A DNA stretch of 64,000 nucleotides, taken from NCBI RefSeq assembly GCF_900163965.1, contig NZ_FULE01000044.1, forward strand, positions 1 through 64,000. The letters run 5' to 3'. How positions within the stretch are numbered: position 1 is the stretch's first letter; every line of letters starts with the position of its first letter. Made by a program: the position numbers and the translations under genes. This document shows, piece by piece, positions 26,375 to 35,840 of this stretch. This stretch comes from Vibrio ruber DSM 16370. GTDB lineage: Bacteria; Pseudomonadota; Gammaproteobacteria; Enterobacterales; Vibrionaceae. The notes beneath the pieces were generated by a model. That model ran no database searches, was not told the DNA's origin, and saw only the letters and a list, made by a program, of their open reading frames with translations.

Positions 26375-28018
26375 TCAGCTCAGTTTAAAGTAACTGAGTT
26401 GTTGTGACTGTTGCTCTGCCAGAGATGAGAGTTCCTGACTCGCTTCCGCTGACTGAATGACACCGGTTACGTTTTGGGTCACCAGTTGGTAGATATTATT
26501 AATATTCTGACTAATATCAGCCGTCACGGAACGCTGTTCCTCAGAAGAAGACGCAACCTGAGCATTGACGGTTTCCAAGTGAGTAATCGATTCTACGATG
26601 TGATGGAGTGATGTTTCGACCTCTTGAACCATCGCTTGATTCTTATCCAGCATTCCCAGACTGGTAGTCATACTCTCGTTGGCGAGCCCGGACTGTTGTT
26701 GAAGAGTTTCTATGATTTCCTGAATCTCTTTGGTCGATTCTTGCGTTCTGGCGGCCAACAGCCGAACTTCATCGGCAACAACAGAGAAGCCTCGCCCGCT
26801 TTCTCCGGCTCTCGCTGCTTCAATCGCTGCATTGAGCGCCAGCAAATTGGTTTGTTCAGAAATATTTTCGATCACTTCGATCACGGTGCCGATTTGTTCC
26901 GACTGTACTTTTAGTGAGGCAACAACTTGAGCCGCATCTCCGATTTGCCCTGCCATTTGCGTACTGAGACGACCCGTTTGCTCGAAGATATCCAGACTTT
27001 TTCTGGCACGTTCACTGGCCTGATGCGCGGCGGTATCAGCTTCTTGCGCGTGGCTGGTCACATCGTTGGCTGTCACCTCTAATTGAGAGACTGCCGATGC
27101 AACTTGTTCAAGATCGGTTTTCTCATGATCGAAGTTGACTTTAGATTGTGTCATCACGGTCGCGAGTTCTGTGGCCGCTGATGCGACATCGGTACTGATA
27201 GATGTCAGTGTACGAGTAGTTTGTTTCAACTGTGTCACAGTCGTATTGACATCTCTGGCAAGCGAAGACAGTTCATTATTGCCTTCTGTTGTGATATTCA
27301 CAGTCAAATCACCTTGGGCAACCTGTCGCATCGCATCCTGTAGCTGTTGAATCGGCTTGACAATGATACCCGCCAATAACCAAGCCACAATTGCCAGTAT
27401 CACTAAAATAATCAGGAGCCAGATGAGTGAATCCGTGAGGATAGAATGGTGCTCCTGAGCGTGAATATCAATCTCCTGTAACGCAGCTTGATTCATCTGT
27501 TTTGAGAGTGTCTGAACGGCTTTGATCATATTGCGCCCTGCGGTGCGATAGTTTTCAGAAGCCTGATGATAACGCTGTTCAAAATCAGCACGAAGTTGCT
27601 GGCTATGTTTTTCGTTCATCAGTGGCAGCATGACTTCGGTGGAATAACGAACATACTCATCCATTGCCTGATGAAGTGCCCGGGCTTCATTTTTGATCTC
27701 TGGCATCTGACTTAACTGATTCAGCATTTGCGCATTCACTTGCTGTTTTTCACGTAGCGTAGCTGTCAACGTTTGTGCATCTTTAGGTTGGAAAATACTG
27801 TAGATAGCACGGATCCGCATGGCATAGATATTGTCGATGATTGCAGTCAGATTATCCTTATTCTGAATGATACGTGTTGTTGAAGTGGATACGCCATTAA
27901 AGGCCCGACTGAGATGGTCGGTCGCAAATAGGACACCTGCTGTTAATAGGACCAGAGCTATCAGGACCGGAATAAGGACTTGGACCCTGATAGAGCATCG
28001 ACTGATGATCTGGCGCAT
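26375..28018 (-). CDS. Methyl-accepting chemotaxis protein with four-helix-bundle sensor
   Basis: 547 residues. TM1 is at about 12-32, with a roughly 150-residue all-helical periplasmic region (4HB/HBM type) rich in Gln and Glu. TM2 (SLIWLLIILVILAIVAWLLAG) is at about 198-218, followed by HAMP (IVKPIQQLQDAMRQVAQGDLTV). The signalling coiled coil carries the tip EQTNLLALNAAIEAARAGES. The ligand is unknown. It ends in KLS without a CheR-tethering pentapeptide. It is divergent from pstS, with 332 bp between them. Confidence 0.93.
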   Translation of the reverse strand: MRQIISRCSIRVQVLIPVLIALVLLTAGVLFATDHLSRAFNGVSTSTTRIIQNKDNLTAIIDNIYAMRIRAIYSIFQPKDAQTLTATLREKQQVNAQMLNQLSQMPEIKNEARALHQAMDEYVRYSTEVMLPLMNEKHSQQLRADFEQRYHQASENYRTAGRNMIKAVQTLSKQMNQAALQEIDIHAQEHHSILTDSLIWLLIILVILAIVAWLLAGIIVKPIQQLQDAMRQVAQGDLTVNITTEGNNELSSLARDVNTTVTQLKQTTRTLTSISTDVASAATELATVMTQSKVNFDHEKTDLEQVASAVSQLEVTANDVTSHAQEADTAAHQASERARKSLDIFEQTGRLSTQMAGQIGDAAQVVASLKVQSEQIGTVIEVIENISEQTNLLALNAAIEAARAGESGRGFSVVADEVRLLAARTQESTKEIQEIIETLQQQSGLANESMTTSLGMLDKNQAMVQEVETSLHHIVESITHLETVNAQVASSSEEQRSVTADISQNINNIYQLVTQNVTGVIQSAEASQELSSLAEQQSQQLSYFKLS

Positions 28019-28240
28019 ACTTTTACCTCGAATAATTAATTAGGTTGTCGATTCTAGCCCGTCATCTGAATAATTCAACGTCAAAAATGACGTGTTACAG
28101 ATGTTATTACTCAGGTTAATCAATACGTTGAATAATGAATGATGGTTGATGTAATCGTTTATCGTATTGTCTTATATAAGTTTTCAGTTAGTAAGGTTGA
28201 ATTGCTGTTGGAAGCGTTATCACATAAATAATTTCATCAT

Positions 28241-28291
28241 TTGTCATACATGCTTCAACTGATTGAAACACAATTGTCATATTTCCGTCCT
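28241..28291 (+). promoter_or_regulatory. Two Pho-box-like PhoB sites upstream of pstS
   Basis: TTGTCATACATGCTTCAA at 28241-28258 and TTGTCATATTTCCGTCCT at 28274-28291 each fit the Pho box plan of two 7-bp CTGTCAT-like half sites 11 bp apart. The second is the better match. They lie 60-110 bp before the pstS start and indicate induction by PhoB under phosphate limitation. The rest of the 332-bp region is AT-rich. Confidence 0.7.
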
Positions 28292-28350
28292 AAAGTGACC
28301 CTCGTTGAAACAAAACACAAACGGCAATCAAGCCACTTAAGGATATAGTG

Positions 28351-29172
28351 ATGAAAAAAACAGTTATCGGTGCAGTTGCTCTTATCAGTGCATTATCAGT
28401 GAACGTTGCTTCAGCGAAGGAAACGATTTCAGCAGTGGGCTCTAGTAGTGTGACACCATTGATGGAAGTATTTGGTGAGACTTATATGAAAAGCCACTCA
28501 AATGTTTTCATTGAAGTTCAAGGCCCGGGTTCTTCTGCCGGTATCAAAGCTGCAAAAAATGGCAGTGCAGATATCGGTATGTCTTCTCGTAATTTGAAAG
28601 CTTCTGAAAAAGAGCCGACATTGGTTGAAGAAGTGATTGCTCGTGACGGTATCGCAGTTGTAGTAAACCCAAAAAACCATCTGAAAGGTCTGACTTCTGA
28701 GCAGGTTTCTGCAATTTATCGTGGTGAAATCACTAACTGGAAAGATGTTGGCGGTAACGACAAACCAATCGTCGCAATCACTCGTGATACTGCATCCGGG
28801 ACTCGTGGTGCATTTGAAGAAATCATGGAACTGAAGAAAAAGATTGGCGGTAAGAAAGTTTCTGCTATCTCTCAACGTGCACAAGTTGCTAATGGTAACG
28901 GTGGTCTGAAAACCATGGTTGCATCGAACCCATATGCAATTGGTTATATTTCTTTAGGTTCTGTTGACTCAACTGTTCATCCTCTGTCTATCGATGGTGT
29001 GGCTGCTGATGTTGCGAACGTGAAAAACGGTTCTTATAAAGTCGCTCGTCCGTTCCTGGTTCTTTACCGTGAAGGCAAACCTTCTGCGGCAACGAAGAAA
29101 TTCCTGGACTGGATGCTGACAAAAGAAGCTCAGAAAATCGTAGACCAGAAAGGCTACATTTCTATCCACTAA
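28351..29172 (+). CDS. pstS: Phosphate ABC transporter substrate-binding protein PstS
   Basis: 273 residues. The signal peptide (KKTVIGAVALISALSVNVASA) is followed by a PBP fold with phosphate-contacting segments GSSSVTPLM, GPGSSAGIKAAKNGSADIGMSSR and TRDTASGTRGAFEEIM. It belongs to the short PstS group common in Vibrio. Periplasmic, it delivers phosphate to PstCA. AAGGATAT precedes ATG 28351. It is the first gene of pstSCAB; an intercistronic hairpin after it probably favours high PstS relative to the membrane components. Confidence 0.95.
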   Translation: MKKTVIGAVALISALSVNVASAKETISAVGSSSVTPLMEVFGETYMKSHSNVFIEVQGPGSSAGIKAAKNGSADIGMSSRNLKASEKEPTLVEEVIARDGIAVVVNPKNHLKGLTSEQVSAIYRGEITNWKDVGGNDKPIVAITRDTASGTRGAFEEIMELKKKIGGKKVSAISQRAQVANGNGGLKTMVASNPYAIGYISLGSVDSTVHPLSIDGVAADVANVKNGSYKVARPFLVLYREGKPSAATKKFLDWMLTKEAQKIVDQKGYISIH

Positions 29173-29195
29173 GTTTGGCTCTTATTTGATATATT

Positions 29196-29222
29196 GCTCA
29201 GCCAGCGTTGGCTGAGCCTTTT
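29196..29222 (+). terminator. Intercistronic attenuating hairpin pstS-pstC
   Basis: The stem GCTCAGCC / GGCTGAGC is followed by CTTTTCT, located between pstS and the pstC ribosome site. It is likely a partial terminator or mRNA-stabilising stem. Confidence 0.7.
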
Positions 29223-29261
29223 CTATTCACGCGGATTTATCCGATAAGTGAGAAGAAGATT

Positions 29262-30206
29262 ATGACCATCGCAACAACAGATAGTGACAAGTTTATGAAC
29301 GATAGCTCTGCTCAAAGTTCTGTATCTTCCGTCCGCAAACTACGGGTCGGAAAGCGTATTGACTGGAAAGAAAGAATCTTTCATGGTTTATTTCTGACCA
29401 GTGCGACCATCGGTATCGTTTCACTTTTTATCATTGCTTATTTTATTGTTAAGGAAAGTATTCCTGCCTTTGAAGAAGCCGGTGTACTGGGGATTGTCCT
29501 CGGTGAAGACTGGTTACCACCTGCTTTGTACGGTGTTGCGACAATGATCGTTGCATCGGTTGTTTCTACCTTTGGTGCGGTACTGATTGGCGTGCCAATC
29601 GGGATATTAACCGCGATATTCATCGCTGAAATTGCTCCCAAACGTCTGGCGAACATCATTCGTCCCGCAGTTGAACTGTTAGCTGGGATTCCTTCGGTCG
29701 TTTATGGTTTCTTCGGATTAATCATCATTGTTCCTCTGATTCAACAGATATTTGATGTCCCTGCCGGTAACACAATTCTGGCGGGAATGATTGTTTTGGG
29801 AGTGATGATTCTGCCAACCGTTATCACCGTTTCTGAAACGTCGATTCGTGCCGTGCCTGCTGCTTATAAAGAAGGTTCTCTGGCGCTTGGTGCATCCAAT
29901 ATCTTTACGATTTTCAAACTGCTTGTGCCGGCGGCTCGCTCAGGGATTATGACAGCGGTTATCTTAGGCATCGGTCGGGCTTTGGGTGAAACCATGGCTA
30001 TCATTATGGTGATGGGTAATGCCCCTGCAATGCCTCAGGGAATCCTCGATTCAGCCCGGACATTAACCGCGAATATCGCCATTGAGATGTCTTACGCCAG
30101 TGGGATTCACGCCAATGCGCTTTATGCGACAGGCGTTGTGTTGCTGGTCTTTATTATGATGCTCAATGCAGCTTTGTTATACCTGAACAGAGAGAAGGCG
30201 AAATAA
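29262..30206 (+). CDS. pstC: Phosphate ABC transporter permease PstC
   Basis: 314 residues. A polar N-terminus of about 45 residues is followed by six membrane helices and the binding-protein-dependent transport EAA loop (about 200-225, KEGSLALGASNIFTIFKLLVPAARSGI). The motif ELLAGIPSVVYGFFGL is typical of PstC/PstA. It pairs with PstA in the inner membrane. The start at 29262 follows AGAAGAAG; the frame is open from 29208 but that part overlaps the attenuator hairpin. Confidence 0.94.
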   Translation: MTIATTDSDKFMNDSSAQSSVSSVRKLRVGKRIDWKERIFHGLFLTSATIGIVSLFIIAYFIVKESIPAFEEAGVLGIVLGEDWLPPALYGVATMIVASVVSTFGAVLIGVPIGILTAIFIAEIAPKRLANIIRPAVELLAGIPSVVYGFFGLIIIVPLIQQIFDVPAGNTILAGMIVLGVMILPTVITVSETSIRAVPAAYKEGSLALGASNIFTIFKLLVPAARSGIMTAVILGIGRALGETMAIIMVMGNAPAMPQGILDSARTLTANIAIEMSYASGIHANALYATGVVLLVFIMMLNAALLYLNREKAK

Positions 30207-30209
30207 GTT

Positions 30210-31073
30210 ATGAATCGCGTAAAACTAAAGCAATCCCGGGTGCTGAAAGATAACATCCTCAGAGCATTTATCTGGTTATCTGCCGCGTTTACGGTCGGGT
30301 TCTTATTCTGGATTATTTGGTACATCCTTTCCAACGGTATCCAGCATGTCGATTGGGATTTCATCACCGACAATTATACCCGTACCGGTGATGAGCACGG
30401 GATCTTCCCGATGATTGTTGCCACTTTATATATGGTCATTGCGTCGATTGCCGTTGCTGCACCAATGGGAATTATGACCGCTATCTATCTGACGGAATAT
30501 GCCAAAGTCGGCAGCCGACTGGTGAAAGTGATTCGCTTCTGTACGGAGTCTCTTGCGGGTATCCCGTCAATTATTTTCGGTTTATTCGGTATGACGTTCT
30601 TTGTCGCCATTCTCGGATTTGGATTCTCAATTCTGTCGGGTGCTCTCACATTGAGTATTCTGATCTTACCGGTGATTATCCGAACCACTGAAGAAGCGCT
30701 GATGGCGGTACCGCAAACTTACCGTGAAGGGTCATATGGTCTCGGCGCATCCAAAATCTATACGATTTGGCGTCTGATTTTACCCAGTGCGATCCCGGGA
30801 ATTCTGGCATCGGTTATTTTAAGTATCGGGCGAGTAATTGGTGAGTCTGCACCGGTGTTCTTGACGGCCGGGATGGTTGCCCGGATTCCGGACTCTCTGT
30901 TTGACTCAGGACGGACACTGACGGTTCACCTGTATAAGTTAACTACCGAGCTGTTTACTGTAGAAGAGTGGAATCAGGCTTACGGTACTGCAACCGTTCT
31001 GATTGTGGTGGTTCTGCTGATTAATATGGTCACCAAGCTGATTGCTAAGCGATTCAATACGGCAACTTATTAA
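30210..31073 (+). CDS. pstA: Phosphate ABC transporter permease PstA
   Basis: 287 residues with six membrane helices, ESLAGIPSIIFGLFGM and the EAA loop REGSYGLGASKIYTIWRLILPSAIPGI. It begins three bases after the pstC stop, so the two are translationally coupled. The TEYAKVGSRLVKVIRF stretch is typical of PstA. It forms the transmembrane channel with PstC. Confidence 0.95.
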   Translation: MNRVKLKQSRVLKDNILRAFIWLSAAFTVGFLFWIIWYILSNGIQHVDWDFITDNYTRTGDEHGIFPMIVATLYMVIASIAVAAPMGIMTAIYLTEYAKVGSRLVKVIRFCTESLAGIPSIIFGLFGMTFFVAILGFGFSILSGALTLSILILPVIIRTTEEALMAVPQTYREGSYGLGASKIYTIWRLILPSAIPGILASVILSIGRVIGESAPVFLTAGMVARIPDSLFDSGRTLTVHLYKLTTELFTVEEWNQAYGTATVLIVVVLLINMVTKLIAKRFNTATY

Positions 31074-31123
31074 AATAGCCAACTTGGTTACAGGTCATAA
31101 AGAATTTTTTGAGATGAAAGACA

Positions 31124-31873
31124 ATGAATAAATTTGCGATTGAAAATTTAGATTTATATTACGGTGATAATCAGGCATTAAAATCGATTAACCTTCCGAT
31201 TCCACTGCGTCAGGTGACTGCTTTGATCGGTCCGTCCGGATGTGGTAAATCAACATTGTTACGCTGTCTGAACCGGATGAATGACCTGATCGAAGGGGTA
31301 AAAATTACCGGTAAGCTGACCATGGACGGTGAAGATATTTACGGTGATGTTGATGTTTCTGATCTGCGGATTAAAGTCGGGATGGTATTCCAGAAGCCAA
31401 ATCCTTTCCCGATGAGCATTTATGAAAATGTCGCTTACGGACTACGAGCGCAAGGTATCCGCGATAAAAAGCATATTGATGAAGTGGTCGAACGTTCACT
31501 ACGCAGCGCAGCACTATGGGATGAAGTAAAGGATCGTCTCAAGTCTCACGCGTTTGGTTTGTCTGGCGGTCAGCAACAGCGTCTGTGTATTGCCCGGACG
31601 ATTGCGATGGAACCGGATGTCATTCTGATGGATGAACCGACTTCCGCATTGGATCCGATCGCAACGCACAAAATCGAAGAATTGATGGAAGAGCTGAAGA
31701 AAAACTACACCATCGTGATTGTGACTCACTCAATGCAACAAGCTCGTCGTATCTCTGACCGAACCGCATTCTTCCTGATGGGAGAACTGGTTGAACATAA
31801 CGATACTCAGATTATCTTCAGCGAGCCGAAAGATGACCGCACCCGTGGTTACGTGAACGGTGATTTTGGTTAA
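31124..31873 (+). CDS. pstB: Phosphate ABC transporter ATPase PstB
   Basis: 249 residues. Walker A GPSGCGKST, Q-loop FQKPNPFPMSIYENVAYG, signature LSGGQQQR, Walker B VILMDEPTSALD and the switch His in VTHSMQQARR are all intact. It energises phosphate import by PstCA. It is the last gene of the operon; a terminator follows and no phoU is present, so the PhoU-like signalling partner must be encoded elsewhere. Confidence 0.97.
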   Translation: MNKFAIENLDLYYGDNQALKSINLPIPLRQVTALIGPSGCGKSTLLRCLNRMNDLIEGVKITGKLTMDGEDIYGDVDVSDLRIKVGMVFQKPNPFPMSIYENVAYGLRAQGIRDKKHIDEVVERSLRSAALWDEVKDRLKSHAFGLSGGQQQRLCIARTIAMEPDVILMDEPTSALDPIATHKIEELMEELKKNYTIVIVTHSMQQARRISDRTAFFLMGELVEHNDTQIIFSEPKDDRTRGYVNGDFG

Positions 31874-31963
31874 CCGAGGCTGTAAAAATCCATACTGCAG
31901 GCTCGGATTGAGCCTGTAGCGCGAATGAAATAATTCATATAATAATAAGCGATGGTAAACTTT

Positions 31964-31988
31964 GCCCCTTCAATGAAGGGGCTTTTTT
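31964..31988 (+). terminator. Terminator of the pst operon
   Basis: The stem GCCCCTT / AAGGGGC with a CAATG loop is followed by six T. Confidence 0.92.
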
Positions 31989-32094
31989 ACATCAGTATTT
32001 TTTACATCAGCATTATTACAGATGCCTACAATTGATATGCTCTACGCTGACGCGGGCTGACTCGGGGCTCGTGTCGAAAGTGCTCTGAGTGTGA

Positions 32095-33474
32095 CTAAAA
32101 TATCAGATGAGCGATACCCGTGATGACCGGCAGCGTGATCAGGGTACGCAGAATAAAGATAATAAACAGTTCGATAATATTGACCGGAATACGGCTGCCC
32201 AGTAACAAGGCGCCAACCTCAGACATATAAATCAGCTGAGTGACCGACATGGCTGCGATAATAAACCGCGTCATCTCATTATCAATCCCTGAAGCCAAAA
32301 TTGCCGGGATAAACATATCGGCAAAGCCGACAACGATCGTTTCCGATGCCTGAATTGCTTCAGGGACACCGAGCCATTGTAAAAATGGAATAAACGGTTG
32401 ACCCAGCAGCGCAAAAACAGAAGTATGTTCTGCCACAATGAGCGCGAGCGTACCCAGCCCCATGACGACGGGGAGTACGCCAAAAACCATATCTGCGGCA
32501 TTACGTAGCCCCTCTGCTACAATGGCGCGAGCTGATTTCACCTGCTGTGCCCGCCGGATTGCCAGCTTCATGCCCCAGGAGAATGAATGATGTCCGTCAG
32601 GAATCGCATCGGCAGTCCGATCCGGCTGGCTGCCATCCACATACAGATCTTTTTTCAGGCTTAATGGGGGAATTCTCGGCAAAATAATTGCAGCCGCAAG
32701 GCCGGCAAGACAGATCGTGCCATAGAATGGCAAAAACAAGTGCTCTAGCTTGACCTGAGCGAGTACCACCAGACTGAACGTGATCGACACGGCTGAGAAG
32801 GTGGTACCGACAACCGCAGCTTCCCGTTGGGTATAAAACTTCTCTTCGTATTGTTTGCTGGTTAACAAAATACCGACACTGCCGTCGCCCAGCCAAGATG
32901 TCATGCAGTCGATCGCGCTGCGTCCCGGTAAGTTGAAGATCGGCCGCATCACGTTACTCAAAAGAGTACCGAATAATTCAAGCAAACCGAAATTGAGTAA
33001 TAAAGGCAGCAGTAATCCCGCAAAAATAAACACAGAAAACAGCGTTGGCAGTAGCCCTTCTAATACCATGCCACCGGTATTTTCTTCCCAAATCAGCGCC
33101 GGCCCCCAGTGATATAAACTGGAGAGTGCTGCGATTCCCCCGATGACCCGGACAATCAGCCACAGTGGTGACGGTGATAAGAGTTGATGGAAGAAAGGAC
33201 GCTGACGAATGGCGGTAGGTTGATAACAGCGGTAGAGCAGCGATACGGCTGCCATACTCGCTATGATCAGCGTAATAATCGTCACTATATACTCGTCGAG
33301 GAGATCGCGCAGCGTCGCAGCAAGAATCGCAACGGGGATGGTTAGATCACCCTGATAGCGTAGCGGAGCCATAAACAGGAAAATACCTGCTAATGATGGG
33401 AGCAGAAAGCGCCAGAAATAGGCTCGGGATTCTGAAGGCTGAGCAACGTCAACCGCTTTTGTATTGTCTTGCAT
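32095..33474 (-). CDS. YjiH-type membrane protein with nucleoside-recognition (Gate) domains
   Basis: 459 residues with about ten hydrophobic helices. The motif IDCMTSWLGDGSVGILLTSKQYEEKFYTQREAAVVGTTFSAVSI and the C-terminal VGFADMFIPAILASG..NEMTRFIIAAMSVTQLIYMSEVGALLLGSRIP are typical of the YjiH/nucleoside-recognition family, probably transporters of unknown substrate. The frame extends to 33654, but the added residues are polar and unlike the family, so I prefer ATG 33474. The ribosome site is weak. It is convergent with the pst operon. Confidence 0.82.
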   Translation of the reverse strand: MQDNTKAVDVAQPSESRAYFWRFLLPSLAGIFLFMAPLRYQGDLTIPVAILAATLRDLLDEYIVTIITLIIASMAAVSLLYRCYQPTAIRQRPFFHQLLSPSPLWLIVRVIGGIAALSSLYHWGPALIWEENTGGMVLEGLLPTLFSVFIFAGLLLPLLLNFGLLELFGTLLSNVMRPIFNLPGRSAIDCMTSWLGDGSVGILLTSKQYEEKFYTQREAAVVGTTFSAVSITFSLVVLAQVKLEHLFLPFYGTICLAGLAAAIILPRIPPLSLKKDLYVDGSQPDRTADAIPDGHHSFSWGMKLAIRRAQQVKSARAIVAEGLRNAADMVFGVLPVVMGLGTLALIVAEHTSVFALLGQPFIPFLQWLGVPEAIQASETIVVGFADMFIPAILASGIDNEMTRFIIAAMSVTQLIYMSEVGALLLGSRIPVNIIELFIIFILRTLITLPVITGIAHLIF

Positions 33475-34002
33475 TGTGGTTCTCAGATATGTCAGTGGCC
33501 TATGCATGGTGAACGCTCTCATTGTGAGGCGTGTCCGCGATGCCTGACACCGGCAGATATTCAAAAAGTAAATCGTCTGTTCAGGCCCGGATGTTTGAAA
33601 GAGCCCAAATAATAAGGCGCGAAGAATATCTGTTTTTAAATGTTGTCGCAACACTATTCATCTATAGTATCTATTTATTCACTATTTTTGTGCTATAGAT
33701 GATGGTTAAGTTAGATAATTGTATCTTGGTGTTGCGTTGAAGTTACGCTGATGATTCAAGATGATATGCCCTGACGGAAAGGAAACTTGAGTGACATAAA
33801 ATCAGTGCTTCATACCATCATGATGACCGTGTGTTTGTTTTGGTCTTCATCTATGATTGTAGATGTGTGTGATCTTGCTTATGATAGATGGGTCTGGTTA
33901 TTTTTTGCTCATATTTGAGGGTGCGACTCATTTTCGTCAGCAAATGATGATGATCAGACTAAAATAAAGAGAACCGGCCATACGATAAAACGGAGTTTGC
34001 AG
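33475..34002. other. Intergenic region upstream of the YjiH-type and CBM48 genes
   Basis: 528 bp, AT-rich, with divergent promoters. I found no repeat, RNA or additional gene. The frame covering 33475-33654 is an unlikely N-terminal extension. Confidence 0.4.
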
Positions 34003-34302
34003 ATGATTAGTAAGCGCTTTTTTAAAACCAAAGACGAAGTAGAAGTCACTTTTGAACTGGACATTCCTGAAACAGCGTCCGATGTTGCTATTGTAGCGGA
34101 TTTTCTGGATTGGCAACCGGAACCGATGAAGAAAGTCGCCAAATCTTCGACGTACAAATACAAAGCGCGGCTGCCGAAAGACGGTGAATATCAGTTCCGC
34201 TACCTGCTTGATGAAGGTCAGTGGATGAATGATCCCAATGCTGATCAATATATTCCTAACGGGTATGGGGAAGATAACTGTCTTGTTTCTACCCACCAGT
34301 AA
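34003..34302 (+). CDS. Stand-alone CBM48 / isoamylase early-set domain protein
   Basis: 99 residues consisting of one carbohydrate-binding early-set domain: EVEVTFELDIPETASDVAIVADFLDWQPEPMKKV, YKYKARLPKDGEYQFRYLLDEGQWMNDPNADQYIPNGYGEDNCLV. It is related to the glycogen-binding domains of AMPK-beta and of GlgB/GlgX. There is no catalytic part and no signal peptide, so it may bind glycogen in the cytoplasm. CGGAG 7 bp before ATG 34003 gives the start. It stands alone; glgX is 24 kb away. Confidence 0.85.
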   Translation: MISKRFFKTKDEVEVTFELDIPETASDVAIVADFLDWQPEPMKKVAKSSTYKYKARLPKDGEYQFRYLLDEGQWMNDPNADQYIPNGYGEDNCLVSTHQ

Positions 34303-34377
34303 TATTCTGATTTTGATGCTTGTGTTGAGCTAAGCAGCGCTGCATCGTATCGGTATTATTCCCTGTCGGGGGCAGAG

Positions 34378-34402
34378 AAAGGGTACTTTGGTACCCTTTG
34401 AT
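34378..34402 (+). terminator. Hairpin downstream of the CBM48 gene
   Basis: The perfect 9-bp stem AAAGGGTAC / GTACCCTTT with a TTTG loop. Only a short T-run is part of the stem, so termination is probable but not certain. Confidence 0.55.
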
Positions 34403-34488
34403 TATGCTTTGACTTTACTCTGATATTGATTACGTCATAAAATCCTATGCTTGAGCGTCTTTGATATATTTGCAAGGTGGGGTTGTTT

Positions 34489-35805
34489 GTGATCAAGTTA
34501 ATCGTTGAACGAGTGATGTCGCTGTCCAGACGACAGCGTGTTTTCATCCTGGGATTACCTTTATTGGTCGGGGTTTCTTTTTATACACTACTGAATGATC
34601 ACACCACACGTCACAGTCTTGATGTCAGCATTGCTTCAGAGAAAGATCTGGTCGATTCGCTGGTTGCCGAACAGACACAATCACCCGCAGAAAACTTGCC
34701 TGATTATGAGTATGTTATCCGTTCCGGAGATAACCTCAGTACCATTTTTGAACAGCTTGGGTTCGGTTATCGTGATCTGTTGAAAATCATGGAAACGGAC
34801 TTGAACTATTTGGCACTTGATACGATTCAGCCCGGTGATACCCTGAGATTCTGGCGAAGTAAAGATGGCAATGACTTAGCAAAAATGTCATTACAATTTA
34901 GCCTAGTTAAACAGGTTGTTTATACCCGTCTGGATGACGGCAGCTATGCGTATCAAGAGATTAAAATCCCCGGAACCTGGAAACAGTTTCCACTGATCGG
35001 TGAGATTGAAGGATCGTTTTCGCAGTCTGCTTATCGGATGGGGCTCAGCAGTAATGAAATTGAACAGATGGTGAGTTTATTGAAAGATAAGGTCAACTTC
35101 TCAAGAGATTTACGCGCCGGCGATCAGCTTGAAATTGTTCAATCGAAGCAATTTGTCGGGGATCAACTGACCGGCAACAATGAAATTCAGGCGATCAAGA
35201 TATTTACTCGTGGCACAGTTGTTTCCGCTTACCTGCATACGGACGGACAGTATTACGATCAGGATGGTCATAGTCTGCAAAAAGCATTTCGTCGTTACCC
35301 GACCAGTCGTCATTGGCGGATGAGCTCACCATTTAATCCTTTCCGTCGTCATCCGGTGACGGGGCGCATCATGCCACATAACGGAACCGATTTTGCCACC
35401 CCGGTCGGAACACCCGTACTGTCTACCGGTGATGGCACGGTGATTATCGTTCGTAAGCACCCGTACGCAGGGAATTACGTGGTAATTCGTCATGACAGCA
35501 CTTACATGACACGTTATCTGCATCTGAGTAAGATTCTGGTTCATCGCGGACAGAAAGTGTCCCGGGGGCAAAAAATTGGGTTATCCGGGCAGTCGGGAAG
35601 GGTCACCGGCCCGCATTTGCACTATGAGCTGATTGTGAAGGGACGTCCGGTTAACGCAATGAAAGCCAAAATCCCGATGGCAACCTCAGTCGCCAAGAAA
35701 GAGATGCAGCAATTTATGACACACCGTAATAAAATGGATCAATTACTTGAACGGCAAGAATTAAAACTTGCGGCCCATACAGAAGACAAAACAGGGCAGA
35801 GTTAA
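34489..35805 (+). CDS. shyA: M23 peptidoglycan endopeptidase (ShyA-like)
   Basis: About 438 residues. An N-terminal membrane anchor (RVFILGLPLLVGVSFYTLL) is followed by a LysM-like regulatory domain (about 75-125; YVIRSGDNLSTIFEQLGFGYRDLLKI). A linker domain leads to a C-terminal M23/LytM domain with zinc ligands in HNGTDFATP and HLHYE and the supporting RYLHLSKI. ShyA-type enzymes cut D-Ala-mDAP crosslinks to allow cell elongation, and the first domain covers the active site. GTG 34489 has AGGTGGGG six bases upstream; ATG 34516 is an alternative. Confidence 0.88.
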   Translation: MIKLIVERVMSLSRRQRVFILGLPLLVGVSFYTLLNDHTTRHSLDVSIASEKDLVDSLVAEQTQSPAENLPDYEYVIRSGDNLSTIFEQLGFGYRDLLKIMETDLNYLALDTIQPGDTLRFWRSKDGNDLAKMSLQFSLVKQVVYTRLDDGSYAYQEIKIPGTWKQFPLIGEIEGSFSQSAYRMGLSSNEIEQMVSLLKDKVNFSRDLRAGDQLEIVQSKQFVGDQLTGNNEIQAIKIFTRGTVVSAYLHTDGQYYDQDGHSLQKAFRRYPTSRHWRMSSPFNPFRRHPVTGRIMPHNGTDFATPVGTPVLSTGDGTVIIVRKHPYAGNYVVIRHDSTYMTRYLHLSKILVHRGQKVSRGQKIGLSGQSGRVTGPHLHYELIVKGRPVNAMKAKIPMATSVAKKEMQQFMTHRNKMDQLLERQELKLAAHTEDKTGQS

Positions 35806-35840
35806 GCACATGGAGCGCTGCGCTTAATTTATCCCGAGTA

